Origin: Oscillospiraceae bacterium
Lineage (GTDB): Bacteria; Bacillota; Clostridia; Oscillospirales; Oscillospiraceae
Direction of reading: 5' to 3'
NCBI GenBank assembly: GCA_017395935.1
Contig: JAFQNL010000024.1
Location: forward strand, 1-64,000
Length of the DNA stretch: 64,000 nucleotides
Shown here: positions 23,958 through 32,180 of the stretch, in pieces
Position numbering within the stretch: position 1 is the stretch's first letter
Layout: each line of letters begins with the position of its first letter
Program-made: the position numbers and the translations under genes
Notes under the pieces: model-generated
Database searches by the model: none
The model's input: the letters and a program-made list of their open reading frames with translations, nothing else
Told to the model about the DNA's origin: nothing

Positions 23958-24036
23958 TGTTTTCTAGCCTCCTATGTATTACACCGATCGGACCTTTCTG
24001 AGCCCCTTCGGCAAAACATACTAACAAACTTTTTAC

Positions 24037-24065
24037 ATTATATACGAAGGAAATCCAAGATGCAA
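24037..24065 (-). promoter_or_regulatory. Promoter of the foldase gene
   Basis: On the minus strand, TTGCAT (24065-24060), 17 bp, TATAAT (24042-24037), about 80 bp upstream of the ATG. Confidence 0.75.
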
Positions 24066-24159
24066 GAATAAAATATCTTGGGAGCCTTCTTGCCGGCAGT
24101 TTTTCGCTGGAATTGATTGATTTTCAGCCATCTTTCAGAAAAATAATACCAGTTGAACG

Positions 24160-24411
24160 AAAAAATCCCTTCGGCATTCTGCCGAAGGGGAGAAAGGCGC
24201 AAAATAGCCCCACTCTGGCCGTGTGACCCAATTCAAACCTGCACCAAAGGGCAGGTGGGAGACTTCCGACTGACTTCACTGCTTCCAACTTCCGGCACAA
24301 AAGCGCCGGGAGGCCTGCAAACCGTCAGAACGAGTGGGAATCCCGTTTCAGAATTGTGGGTTTAAAAATGAGCCATCACGTACCGAGCAGGGCCCTTTGA
24401 ACAAGATGCGC
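24160..24411 (-). ncRNA. Structured non-coding RNA, possible 6S RNA
   Basis: This 350-bp gap has no credible gene but strong RNA structure on the minus strand. The ends pair: GCGCA (24411-24407) with UGCGC (24201-24197), and GCCCUGCUC (24393-24385) with GAGUGGGGC (24215-24207). An inner stem pairs 24362-24351 with 24234-24226, two local hairpins lie inside, and a strong terminator (stem 24189-24180 with 24176-24167, then TTTTTT) ends it. A long closing stem, an internal bubble and about 200-250 nt fit 6S RNA (SsrS), which sequesters RNA polymerase. SRP and RNase P cores are not seen. A promoter is not clear. Confidence 0.6.
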
Positions 24412-24422
24412 GGGAGGAGGAC

Positions 24423-24731
24423 TTATTCCTCTTCCTCGTCCTCTTCCTCGAACATGGCCTCCATGAAGAGATTGTAGACAGCCTGCAGCTCCTCTTCGTC
24501 TTCGATGGTGATCAGTTCTTCTTCCTCGTCGTTGCTGGAGACGACCTTCAGGATAATCAGACCATAGTCATCATTATCCTCGGCGTTTTCAGCCTCTTCT
24601 TCGGGGATGGTGGGGAAGAAAGACATGTACACTGCGCCGTTATACTCTACTGTATCCAGGTATTCCAGCTCAATGTCGTTGCCGTCTTCATCCGTTAAGG
24701 TAATAAAGGTGCTCTCGAACTCTTCGCTCAT
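24423..24731 (-). CDS. DUF1292 (YrzB-like) acidic protein
   Basis: This 102-residue, strongly acidic protein has the DUF1292 layout: ITLTDEDGNDIELEYLDTVEYNG, YMSFFP, an acidic loop, then LIILKVV and an acidic C-terminal helix ending EEEDEEEE. The function of DUF1292 proteins is not established. In many Firmicutes the gene is close to ireB and yqgF; here ireB is about 14 kb away on the same strand. The ATG at 24731 is preferred because GGGTGA lies about 6 bp upstream; an in-frame GTG at 24740 sits inside the SD. Confidence 0.9.
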   Translation of the reverse strand: MSEEFESTFITLTDEDGNDIELEYLDTVEYNGAVYMSFFPTIPEEEAENAEDNDDYGLIILKVVSSNDEEEELITIEDEEELQAVYNLFMEAMFEEEDEEEE

Positions 24732-24849
24732 TGAACTCACCCGCCTTTCTGTTTCTTGGCTCTATTTTACCGTGAGGGCGCTTAAATTGCAAGAGGGAGA
24801 AGAGAGCATTTTTTAGAGACGAAATACATACCCTCTTTTTTCTCCTTGT

Positions 24850-25167
24850 TTATGACGTGAGATCCTCCAGCAGAGCGGCCAGCGCCTCCCGGCTCTCTGC
24901 CCGGATTCCATCCCGAAGGGCTGCTCGATCCTCCTGCGGCAGCAGCTGGTCAGACAGGCCAGTGCTGATTCGCTCTGAGCCCTGAATAATAAAAATCTCT
25001 CCTGCCTCAGAGCGAAGGATCCAGCCTTCCTCCGCGCCGATGTCCGCGGCGGCAATGACAGTTTCTGTCCCGGACAGAACCGGCGCGGTGAGACAGAGAT
25101 ATCCAAATGTAAGCAGGCTCAGTGCCAGCGCGCAGGATACGGCCAGCCAGAGATAGCGATTTTTCAC
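24850..25167 (-). CDS. BofC-like C-terminal domain protein, membrane anchored
   Basis: The 105-residue protein has an N-terminal hydrophobic segment (about 5-29), then a small domain with EEGWILRSEAGEIFIIQG, ISTGLSDQLLPQEDRAALRDG and a final ALAALLEDLTS. This follows the pattern of the BofC C-terminal domain (Y-I-L-x-E-y-x-G-x-I, LP-x-x-D, LL-x-G-I, LLED). BofC regulates the SpoIVB signalling protease during sporulation in Bacillus; the link here is by sequence pattern only. The start is GTG at 25167 with GGGAGGTG about 8 bp upstream. Confidence 0.65.
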   Translation of the reverse strand: MKNRYLWLAVSCALALSLLTFGYLCLTAPVLSGTETVIAAADIGAEEGWILRSEAGEIFIIQGSERISTGLSDQLLPQEDRAALRDGIRAESREALAALLEDLTS

Positions 25168-25249
25168 CTCTTTTCACCTCCCATAGTCTCTATCCTGCCC
25201 GAAAAAGATGAAGAATATGCAAACAAAATATGAAATCTTCCCCCTCGGC

Positions 25250-25278
25250 TTGCAAATGCAGCCATTGTTTGGCATAAT
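25250..25278 (+). promoter_or_regulatory. Promoter of the class A PBP gene
   Basis: TTGCAA (25250-25255), 17 bp, CATAAT (25273-25278). A second TATAAT at 25315-25320 lacks a good -35. The leader is about 105 nt. Confidence 0.55.
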
Positions 25279-25389
25279 GTTGAATGAATCATTCTGTATC
25301 ATTGACAATGGTGTTATAATGGGTGATAGCAGAGGGAGAATGACCTTCTCCCCAGTCTATGCGGAAACCCCTTTGGAGGTAATACTGAT

Positions 25390-27429
25390 ATGACAAATCC
25401 AAAGACCGGGTCAGCCCTGGGCGCAGTCACAGGCTTTTTCAAGTGGGTTGGTATCCTGCTGGGTACCATTGTCCTCATTGGAGCGGCTACCTGTGCCATT
25501 CTGGCCTGCTATGCGGCAAACTATGTGACTACCGTCATTATGGACGAGGTGGAAGAGACCCGACCTGCCCTTTCCCTGGTCCAGTCCAACTCTGACCAGA
25601 CCACGGCCATCCTCTATTACGATGAGTCCAGTGGGACCTACCAGCCCGAGCAGATCCTTTATGACGATGAAAACCGGGTCTGGGTAACCTACGAGGATAT
25701 CCCTCAGAATCTGATCAACGCTACTGTAGCGATCGAGGACAAACGCTTCTGGGATCACGGTGGCGTGGACTGGGTCCGAACCGGCAGCGCCGTGCTGAAG
25801 ATGTTCACCGGCGGCCGTCAGGAAGGCGGCTCTACCATTACCCAGCAGCTGATCAAAAATGTGACCAAGAATAATGACGTCACCGTCAAGAGAAAGGTGC
25901 TGGAGATCTTCCAGGCGCTGGAGTTTGACTCCACCCATACGAAAGAGGAGACGCTGGAGTGGTATCTCAATAAGATCTTCCTTGGAAACCGCTGTTACGG
26001 CGTCTATACAGCCGCCCAGTTCTATTACGGCAAGGATCTGGAAGACTTGTCGCTGGCAGAGTGTGCCGCGCTGATCTCTATTACCAATAACCCCTCTGCC
26101 TACAATCCTCTTAAGTACCCCGAAAACAACTATAAGCGCCGCTGTCTGGTTCTCGACCAGATGTGTGAGCAGGGCTATATCTCCGAGGAGGCCCGGGATG
26201 CTGCCAAGGCCGAAGAACTGGTCTTTACCGGCGATAAGGCCGATACCCAGCAGACTGAAAAGACTACCGGCGACTACTACTCCTGGTATACCGAGACGGT
26301 TATCAAGGAAGTGGCGGCCGACCTGGAAGCAAAGCTGAATATTGACAATAAGACGGCCATTGATATGATCTACTCCGGCGGCCTGCAAATTTTCAGTTGT
26401 CTGGACCGCTTTGTACAGGATCAGGTAGATGCTGTCTATATCCCCGGTGATCTGCTGGCTGGTCATAAGTCGGCCAAGGGTCAGGAACTGATCTCCGCCA
26501 TCAGCGTCATTGACAATGATACCGGCGCCGTGATTGCCATTGCCGGCGGTACCGGAGAAAAGACGGGCAACCGTATCTGGAATACAGCTTACGATACGCT
26601 CCGTCCCCCCGGATCCACAATCAAGCCCCTCTCCGTCTATGCTCCCGCCATTGAGATGGGAGCCGTTACTCCCACCTCGCTGATCGAGGACAGCTCTCTC
26701 CGACTGAGCGATGGCACCCTCTATCCCACCTCAAATGCCGGCAAGAAGCCTACCGGCGATCTGGTGACGGTAGACTATGCACTGTCCAAGAGTCTTAATA
26801 CTGTCGCTGCCCAGCTGCTCCAGCGGGTCAGCCCCCAGTATTCTTTTAATTTCCTCCAGGACCGCTTTGGTATTACCAGTCTGGTAGAGGGCTACACCGG
26901 CAAGTCCGGCAAGTTCTACTCCGATCTGGACCTGGCTCCTTTGGCGCTGGGCGGTCTGACTTATGGTATTTCGGTCTATGAGCTGGCCGGTGCCTACTCC
27001 GTCTTTCCCCGTGATGGCCTGTATGTGGAGCCCTACGTCTATACCGTGGTCACCGACAGCAACGGCGAGATCATTCTGGCACAGGATGGCTACTCGATCT
27101 CCTATGACAGTATGGGAAATCCCATTATTTCCGGCTACACCGTAGGCGAGGCCGTGCTCAAGGACAGTACCGTCCGTTACATGGACGATATGCTGGAGAA
27201 CGTCGTCTCTGAGGGCACCGGTACCGGCGCCCGAATCTCCGGTGTCAAAGTTGCCGGTAAGACCGGTACCACAGACGAGGACTACGACCGCTGGTTTGCC
27301 GGCTATACCGACGATGTTACCGCCGTGGTCTGGACCGGATATGAAAACTCCGAGACCATCAATTACGACGGGAATCCCGCCGTTGTGCTCTGGAAGGCAG
27401 TCATGGCCCGACTTTACAGCGAAGGCTGA
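25390..27429 (+). CDS. Class A penicillin-binding protein
   Basis: This 679-residue bifunctional peptidoglycan synthase has a membrane anchor at about residues 19-42. The glycosyltransferase (GT51) domain has catalytic Glu116 in VAIEDKRFWDHGG, EGGSTITQQLIKN, and FLGNRCYGV. The transpeptidase domain has S409-TIK412, S468-LN470 and K624-TGT. All catalytic motifs are present. It polymerises glycan strands from lipid II and crosslinks stem peptides outside the membrane. The length is shorter than PBP1a types with C-terminal extensions. The ATG follows GGAGGTAA. It is a monocistronic unit with a strong terminator. Confidence 0.96.
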   Translation: MTNPKTGSALGAVTGFFKWVGILLGTIVLIGAATCAILACYAANYVTTVIMDEVEETRPALSLVQSNSDQTTAILYYDESSGTYQPEQILYDDENRVWVTYEDIPQNLINATVAIEDKRFWDHGGVDWVRTGSAVLKMFTGGRQEGGSTITQQLIKNVTKNNDVTVKRKVLEIFQALEFDSTHTKEETLEWYLNKIFLGNRCYGVYTAAQFYYGKDLEDLSLAECAALISITNNPSAYNPLKYPENNYKRRCLVLDQMCEQGYISEEARDAAKAEELVFTGDKADTQQTEKTTGDYYSWYTETVIKEVAADLEAKLNIDNKTAIDMIYSGGLQIFSCLDRFVQDQVDAVYIPGDLLAGHKSAKGQELISAISVIDNDTGAVIAIAGGTGEKTGNRIWNTAYDTLRPPGSTIKPLSVYAPAIEMGAVTPTSLIEDSSLRLSDGTLYPTSNAGKKPTGDLVTVDYALSKSLNTVAAQLLQRVSPQYSFNFLQDRFGITSLVEGYTGKSGKFYSDLDLAPLALGGLTYGISVYELAGAYSVFPRDGLYVEPYVYTVVTDSNGEIILAQDGYSISYDSMGNPIISGYTVGEAVLKDSTVRYMDDMLENVVSEGTGTGARISGVKVAGKTGTTDEDYDRWFAGYTDDVTAVVWTGYENSETINYDGNPAVVLWKAVMARLYSEG

Positions 27430-27442
27430 TCCAAACCTTTTT

Positions 27443-27478
27443 GCCCCGAAGACATCAGCTGTCTTCGGGGCTTTTCTC
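27443..27478 (+). terminator. Terminator of the PBP gene
   Basis: An 11-bp perfect stem (27443-27453 with 27461-27471) is followed by TTTTCTCTTT. It overlaps the 3' end of the convergent permease gene. Confidence 0.9.
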
Positions 27479-28486
27479 TTTCTCTTCCTGCAGACCCATA
27501 ATACCCGACAGAAGAATGGGCGCGCCTATAAGTCCCCAGAGGCCAAACAACCGCAGGCCCGCGTACATGGAAAACAAGGTCAGAAGGGGAGAGACCCCGG
27601 CCTGCCTGCCCAGCAGTCGGGGCTCCAGTACGGAGCGGAGGATAAGGGCGGCCAGCCAGATAAGGACAAGTCCCAGCGCTCTGGCTGTCTCTTGCTCCAG
27701 CAGAGAGAAAAGAGCCCAGGGCAGCAGGATCAGTCCCGTTCCCAGAAAGGGAAGGGCGTCTGCCAGCGCGATGGAGGCGCTGAGGATCAGCTTGTTCTCC
27801 AGCCCCAGAATCCAGAATCCTGCCAGCAGAACCAGAAAAGACAGCACCATCAGCTTTCCCTGAGCCCGCAGCCAGCCGGTCATCCCGCGCTTTAACTGTC
27901 CTGCAATCTGAGGGAGCCGCTCTTTAGTCTCCCGCGGAAGCAGGGCGGCAAGACCGCTGCTGACCCTTGGCCAGTCAGAGGCGGCGTAAAAGGTGGCCAG
28001 CAGGGTAATGCCAAATGTGAAAAGCTTGCCCGGCAGTGCCTGAATGAGTCCGCCGGCCCATTGGGCAATCTCCCCGGTCCAGCTTTCCATCAGAGCGATG
28101 CTCTGGCTTTGAAGAATCTCCAGCAGGCGCAGATAGGAAGGACGAAGCGCTACCGGCAGAATAGTTCCGATAGAGGCCAGACTTTCCCAGATCCGCAGTG
28201 TGTCCGGCAGCTTGTCCAGCCACCGGGGAACCAGCTGCCAGAGCCGGACAGCGGCAATGGCCATAAAGGACAGACCCAACAGACCGGCCAGAGTCAGGAT
28301 GAGCAGGCTGGCCAGCGCGCGGGGCATATGCTGCTCCAGACGGGCGATGGGGCGCCGGACGGCGAGAGCCAGGACCAGCGCCAGAAGGAAGGGAACGATA
28401 CTTCTGCGTACCGGATCGTTGAGCGTAAACAGCAGAAGCCCAGCCATAAGCAGCCAGCCTTTGGCAAAATCCCGGATCGAAGACAT
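27455..28486 (-). CDS. AI-2E-family membrane protein, YtvI-like
   Basis: This 343-residue protein has seven to eight predicted spans. The pattern WLRAQGKLMVLSFLVLLAG, then ALADALPFLGTGLILLPWA and LEPRLLGRQAGVSPL, is that of PF01594 permeases, closest to the sporulation-associated YtvI branch. The transported substrate is not known; the AI-2 exporter label does not transfer safely. The ATG at 28486 follows AGGAGG with a 9-bp spacer. It converges on the PBP gene. Confidence 0.86.
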   Translation of the reverse strand: MSSIRDFAKGWLLMAGLLLFTLNDPVRRSIVPFLLALVLALAVRRPIARLEQHMPRALASLLILTLAGLLGLSFMAIAAVRLWQLVPRWLDKLPDTLRIWESLASIGTILPVALRPSYLRLLEILQSQSIALMESWTGEIAQWAGGLIQALPGKLFTFGITLLATFYAASDWPRVSSGLAALLPRETKERLPQIAGQLKRGMTGWLRAQGKLMVLSFLVLLAGFWILGLENKLILSASIALADALPFLGTGLILLPWALFSLLEQETARALGLVLIWLAALILRSVLEPRLLGRQAGVSPLLTLFSMYAGLRLFGLWGLIGAPILLSGIMGLQEEKEKSPEDS

Positions 28487-28532
28487 ATAAGACAGCCTCC
28501 TTTCGTGAATTAGCTAAAAAAGAAAAAAGATG

Positions 28533-28561
28533 TTGAAATCAAAAAATGGTTGTGCTATCAT
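28533..28561 (+). promoter_or_regulatory. Promoter of the ACT protein-hom-lysC run
   Basis: TTGAAA (28533-28538), 17 bp, TATCAT (28556-28561). Transcription should start near 28568. Confidence 0.7.
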
Positions 28562-28622
28562 AGCAGTGCGCTAAATGACCGCCGTAGGCGGACAAATGTT
28601 TTTGGAATGCGAGGTGGAGAAG

Positions 28623-29063
28623 TTGTCCAATACTCCAAAGTACTTCATTGTTGAGGCTCACGCCCTGCCCGAGATCTATCTTAAGGTGGCCCGGGCCAAG
28701 CAGGCGCTGGAATTGCGGGAAGCTTCTACCGTCAATGAGGCAGCCAAGCTGGCCGGAATCAGCCGGAGTGCGTTCTATAAATATAAGGATGCTGTCCGGC
28801 CCTTCAACGATATGATCAATGGTCATATTGTCACCTTCCAGTCCATGCTTCGGGACGAGCCCGGTGTGCTGTCGGCTATTCTGAATATCTTTGCCTCCTC
28901 GGGTGCCAACATACTTACCATCAACCAGTCCATCCCCACCGATGGAGTGGCCGTGGTGACCATTGGCGCCGAGACTTCGGGCATGGTCGTCTCGCTGGAA
29001 GAGCTGATGCGCAGCGTTATCTCGGCCAGTGGCGTAATCAAACTGGAAATTCTGGCAGGCTGA
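28623..29063 (+). CDS. ACT-domain protein (UPF0735/PheB family)
   Basis: The 146-residue protein has an N-terminal helical region with a helix-turn-helix-like block (VNEAAKLAGISRSAFYKYKD) and a C-terminal ACT domain (FQSMLRDEPGVLSAILNIF, then GANILTINQSIP). ACT domains bind amino acids. The gene sits directly before hom and lysC, so a sensing role in threonine/lysine/methionine synthesis is likely but unproven. The start TTG at 28623 gives MSNTPKYFIVEA, the usual family N-terminus, with GAGGTGGAG upstream. An ATG at 28596 with AGGCGG upstream is the alternative. Confidence 0.85.
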   Translation: MSNTPKYFIVEAHALPEIYLKVARAKQALELREASTVNEAAKLAGISRSAFYKYKDAVRPFNDMINGHIVTFQSMLRDEPGVLSAILNIFASSGANILTINQSIPTDGVAVVTIGAETSGMVVSLEELMRSVISASGVIKLEILAG

Positions 29064-29093
29064 TGCCAGTGAAAAGAATAAGGAAGTGAAGAC

Positions 29094-30284
29094 ATGGTCA
29101 ATGTTGCGATTCTTGGTTTTGGTACCGTAGGTTCCGGTGTCGCTGAGGTTATCTATACGAATAACCGTCAGATCGCCCAGAGAGTCTCCGATCCGGTCGA
29201 AGTGAAATATATCCTCGATGTCCGTGATTTCCCTGACAGCCCCTTTGCTGATAAGGTGATCCACGATTTCTCTATCATCGAGAACGACCCCGAGGTGGAC
29301 GTGGTGGTAGAGACCATTGGCGGCGCAACCATCGCTCTGGAGTTCACCCGTCGGGCTCTGGCTGCCGGCAAGAGCGTGGTCTCCTCCAATAAGGAACTGG
29401 TGGCAAAGCATGGCTGCCAGCTGATGAAGCTGGCAAAGGAGAATAATGTCTCTTATCTCTTTGAGGCCAGCGTAGGCGGCGGCATCCCCATTCTCCATCC
29501 CATCCGTTCCTGCCTCGCTGCCAACGAGCTGGATCAGATTTCCGGTATCCTTAACGGCACTACCAACTATATTCTGACCCGGATGATTCAGGCTGGGCTC
29601 TCCTTTGAGCAGGCGCTGAAGGAGGCACAGGCCAAGGGCTATGCCGAGCAGAACCCTGCCGCCGATATCGAAGGCCATGATGCCTGCCGCAAGATCTGCA
29701 TTCTGGCCTCTCTGGCCTGGGGTCGCCATATTGCCCCCGAGCAGGTGCCCACCGAAGGCATTACCGCCATCACTCTGGCTGACGTAGCCTACGCCAAGGC
29801 TGCCGGAATGAAGATCAAGTTGCTGGGCCGTGCCCTGCGCCGGGATGATGGCAAGGTTGCTGCCTATGTGGCTCCCCATCTGGTAAAAGAGGAGACCCCT
29901 CTGGCCAACGTGGTAGGTGTCTTCAACGCGATTTCCGTTGTGGGCAACGCGATCGGCGATGTCATGTTCTACGGTCAGGGCGCCGGCAAGCTGCCTACCG
30001 CCTCTGCTGTAGTAGCTGACGTAATGGAAGCAGCCAAAGCCAAGGGCTATATCAAGAGCAACTACTGGGAAGAAGGCGGGGAAGACGTGGTTTTCTCCTC
30101 TGATGAAGTGGAGAGCCAGTGGTATGCCCGCGTTTCCGGCCAGGAGGAGGGTCCCGGCTGGAAGAAGCTGGGTGCCGCAGATGGTCAGAGCGCATGGCTG
30201 AGTGAAGGCAAGCTCACTCCCGCCCAGGCCAAAGCTGAGCTGAAGGGGCTGGAGGTAAAAACTCTGTTCCGTGTTCTGGACTGA
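29094..30284 (+). CDS. hom: Homoserine dehydrogenase
   Basis: This 396-residue enzyme reduces aspartate semialdehyde to homoserine with NAD(P)H. The Rossmann start is VAILGFGTVGSGVAE; SSNKELVAKHG and the catalytic region GGGIPIL...LNGTTNYILTRM with GYAEQNPAADIEGHDA are all present. The C-terminal ACT region is short and poorly conserved compared with about 430-residue enzymes, so feedback control by threonine may be reduced or moved to the neighbouring ACT protein. SD AAGGAAG precedes the ATG, 30 bp after the ACT gene. Confidence 0.96.
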   Translation: MVNVAILGFGTVGSGVAEVIYTNNRQIAQRVSDPVEVKYILDVRDFPDSPFADKVIHDFSIIENDPEVDVVVETIGGATIALEFTRRALAAGKSVVSSNKELVAKHGCQLMKLAKENNVSYLFEASVGGGIPILHPIRSCLAANELDQISGILNGTTNYILTRMIQAGLSFEQALKEAQAKGYAEQNPAADIEGHDACRKICILASLAWGRHIAPEQVPTEGITAITLADVAYAKAAGMKIKLLGRALRRDDGKVAAYVAPHLVKEETPLANVVGVFNAISVVGNAIGDVMFYGQGAGKLPTASAVVADVMEAAKAKGYIKSNYWEEGGEDVVFSSDEVESQWYARVSGQEEGPGWKKLGAADGQSAWLSEGKLTPAQAKAELKGLEVKTLFRVLD

Positions 30285-30392
30285 GACATAGTATAGGGGG
30301 AGACGGCGCTGCCGTCTCTCTCCACGAGACAGGAGAAGTCTCCCGGCGGGAGCGCTCCGAACAGAATCCAATATCGGGAGGGACCCATACCT
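30285..30392 (+). other. hom-lysC intergenic leader with hairpins
   Basis: The 108-bp spacer holds a GC-rich hairpin (30301-30307 with 30311-30317, extendable outward by G-C/G-U pairs) and a second short stem around 30340-30352. Neither has a U-run. It may be an mRNA processing or stability element. No leader peptide is apparent. Confidence 0.4.
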
Positions 30393-31616
30393 ATGGGACT
30401 GATTGTACAGAAATTTGGTGGCAGCTCTGTTGCCAATACCGAGCGGATCCGCAATGTGGCCCGCATTATTACCGATACTTATAAGGCGGGTAACGATGTG
30501 ATCGTCGTCCTCTCTGCTCAGGGCGATACGACTGACGACCTGCTGGAAAAGGCTGCCGAGATCAACCCCCGCGCCTCCAAGCGTGAAATGGATATGCTTC
30601 TTGCCACCGGCGAGCAGATGTCGATTTCCCTCTGTGCCATGGCCATTGAAGCACTGGGCTATCCTGTTGTCTCCCTGACCGGCTGGCAGGCCGGCGTACG
30701 AACCAGCCGTACCTATGGCGATGCCCGGGTCTCCCGGATCGAAAAGGAACGGCTGGAGTCCGAACTGGGCCAGCGCAAGATCGTTCTGGTGGCTGGCTTC
30801 CAGGGCGTCAACCGCTTTGACGATATTACCACCCTTGGCCGTGGCGGTTCGGATACCTCTGCTGTCGCTCTTGCTGCTGCTCTCCATGCAGATCTCTGCC
30901 AGATCTATACTGACGTAGACGGTGTATTTACCGCAGACCCCCGAAAGGTGGAAGGAGCCAGAAAGCTGGACGAAATCACCTACGGGGAAATGCTGGAGCT
31001 TGCCTCTCTGGGCGCTCAGGTACTCCATAACCGCTCTGTTGAAATGGCTAAGAAATATCGCGTTAATCTGGAGGTTCTCTCCAGCTTCTCCGGCAAGCCC
31101 GGTACGAAAGTCAAGGAGGTCGTCAAAACCATGGAAAAATCTCACATCAGTGGTGTTGCCAAAGATAAAAACATTGCCCGTCTCGCTCTGGTCGGCCTGA
31201 ACCATGAGCCCGGTACCGCCTTTAAGATCTTCTCTCTGCTGGCCAAGGAAAAGATCAACGTGGATATCATCCTGCAGTCCATCGGCCGCGGCGATACCAA
31301 GGATATCAGCTTTACCGTCACCCGTTCCGACCTGCCCCGGGCTAAAGAGCTGCTGGAGCTCCATCACAAGAATCTGGGCTTTGAGCGTATCGAGGTCAGT
31401 GACCGCTGCGCCAAGGTCTCTATCGTCGGCGCCGGCATGATCGGCAGCCCCGGTGTGGCCGCTATGATGTTCGAAGCGCTCTTTGATGCCGGTATCAATA
31501 TCAATATGATCTCTACCAGTGAGATCAAGGTCTCTGTTCTGGTTGATGAGACCGATGCTGACCGGGCCGTTCAGGTTATCCATCAGCGCTTTTTCCGGGA
31601 ATTTGATCAGAAGTAA
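30393..31616 (+). CDS. lysC: Aspartate kinase
   Basis: This 407-residue enzyme phosphorylates aspartate, the first step toward Lys, Thr and Met. The kinase domain begins LIVQKFGGSSVANTERI and includes GFQGV and TTLGRGGSDTSAVALAAAL and YTDVDGVFTADPR. Two C-terminal ACT domains follow (from about 265 and 345; NHEPGTAFKIFSLLAKE and GAGMIGSPGVAAMMFEAL). GGGAGGG precedes the ATG. It ends the ACT-hom-lysC run. Confidence 0.97.
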   Translation: MGLIVQKFGGSSVANTERIRNVARIITDTYKAGNDVIVVLSAQGDTTDDLLEKAAEINPRASKREMDMLLATGEQMSISLCAMAIEALGYPVVSLTGWQAGVRTSRTYGDARVSRIEKERLESELGQRKIVLVAGFQGVNRFDDITTLGRGGSDTSAVALAAALHADLCQIYTDVDGVFTADPRKVEGARKLDEITYGEMLELASLGAQVLHNRSVEMAKKYRVNLEVLSSFSGKPGTKVKEVVKTMEKSHISGVAKDKNIARLALVGLNHEPGTAFKIFSLLAKEKINVDIILQSIGRGDTKDISFTVTRSDLPRAKELLELHHKNLGFERIEVSDRCAKVSIVGAGMIGSPGVAAMMFEALFDAGININMISTSEIKVSVLVDETDADRAVQVIHQRFFREFDQK

Positions 31617-31629
31617 CTCACCTCTGTCT

Positions 31630-31665
31630 GTCGGGCATCTCAAGCGGGATGCCCGACGGTCTTTT
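31630..31665 (+). terminator. Terminator of lysC
   Basis: A 10-bp stem (31630-31639 with 31648-31657) is followed by GGTCTTTTCT. Confidence 0.75.
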
Positions 31666-31764
31666 CTGCGGTATGACTCGATTTTTCCCGATTAGACCCG
31701 ATTCGACCCGGGGAAAATACTGCCGACAGAGCAGAAAATTTTTGAAGAAATTTGTATTACCCTC

Positions 31765-31792
31765 TTGACGAACAGGATTTTCATGCTATAAT
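31765..31792 (+). promoter_or_regulatory. Promoter of tRNA-Ser
   Basis: TTGACG (31765-31770), 16 bp, TATAAT (31787-31792), giving a leader of about 65 nt before the tRNA. Confidence 0.75.
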
Positions 31793-31862
31793 AATCAATG
31801 TTGCTGACGAGCCAAGGCCTTCTGGCTGGCAACGCATTGCGTAGAGCACTGTCACTGGATAT

Positions 31863-31953
31863 GCAGAAGTGGCTGAGTGGTCGAAGGCGCACGATTGGAA
31901 ATCGTGTTTAGGCTAATACCCTAACGAGGGTTCGAATCCCTCCTTCTGCGCCA
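31863..31953 (+). tRNA. tRNA-Ser (anticodon GGA)
   Basis: The acceptor stem GCAGAAG pairs with CTTCTGC; the anticodon loop is TTGGAAA within ACGAT/ATCGT, giving anticodon GGA for UCC/UCU. A long variable arm and the T arm GGTTCGAATCC follow. Discriminator G is at 31950, and CCA is encoded at 31951-31953. Confidence 0.96.
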
Positions 31954-31954
31954 G

Positions 31955-32021
31955 AAACACCCTTTGTCGAAAGACAAAGGGTGTTTTCCTTTGTCCCTTG
32001 TCCGCTGGACAAGGGCTTTTT
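31955..32021 (+). terminator. Tandem terminators after tRNA-Ser
   Basis: First hairpin: a 14-bp perfect stem (31955-31968 with 31973-31986) with GAAA loop, then TTCCTTTG. Second hairpin: a 9-bp stem (31995-32003 with 32007-32015) then CTTTTTAT. Confidence 0.9.
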
Positions 32022-32058
32022 ATGGCGAAAGGGGAATGAGCTATTTTATCTGAAACAG

Positions 32059-32087
32059 TTGCCCTCTTCGACCCTTTGTGCTATGAT
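32059..32087 (+). promoter_or_regulatory. Promoter of the ATP-grasp/GT2/SMR operon
   Basis: TTGCCC (32059-32064), 17 bp, TATGAT (32082-32087), with a leader of about 87 nt. Confidence 0.6.
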
Positions 32088-32180
32088 ATATCTGTTACTT
32101 TATGGGCTTCTTTCCCCGATGACAGCAAAGAGCCCTGCCTGTTTTAAGCCTATTCGGCGCTTGCTGAGGAGGTCAGACCG

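Noticed and set aside
24160..24411. The structured RNA as SRP RNA, RNase P RNA or tmRNA
   Set aside because: The SRP apical motif, the RNase P core GAGGAAAGUC and the tmRNA acceptor/GUUC ends were not found. 6S or an unnamed RNA fits better.
25302..25320. TTGACA next to TATAAT before the PBP gene
   Set aside because: The spacing is only 7 bp, so the two cannot form one promoter; TTGCAA-N17-CATAAT upstream is preferred.
28539..31643. A 1034-codon open frame on the minus strand across the ACT protein, hom and lysC genes
   Set aside because: It is antisense to three well-supported genes and has no SD, motif or domain. It results from the strong codon bias of the plus-strand genes.
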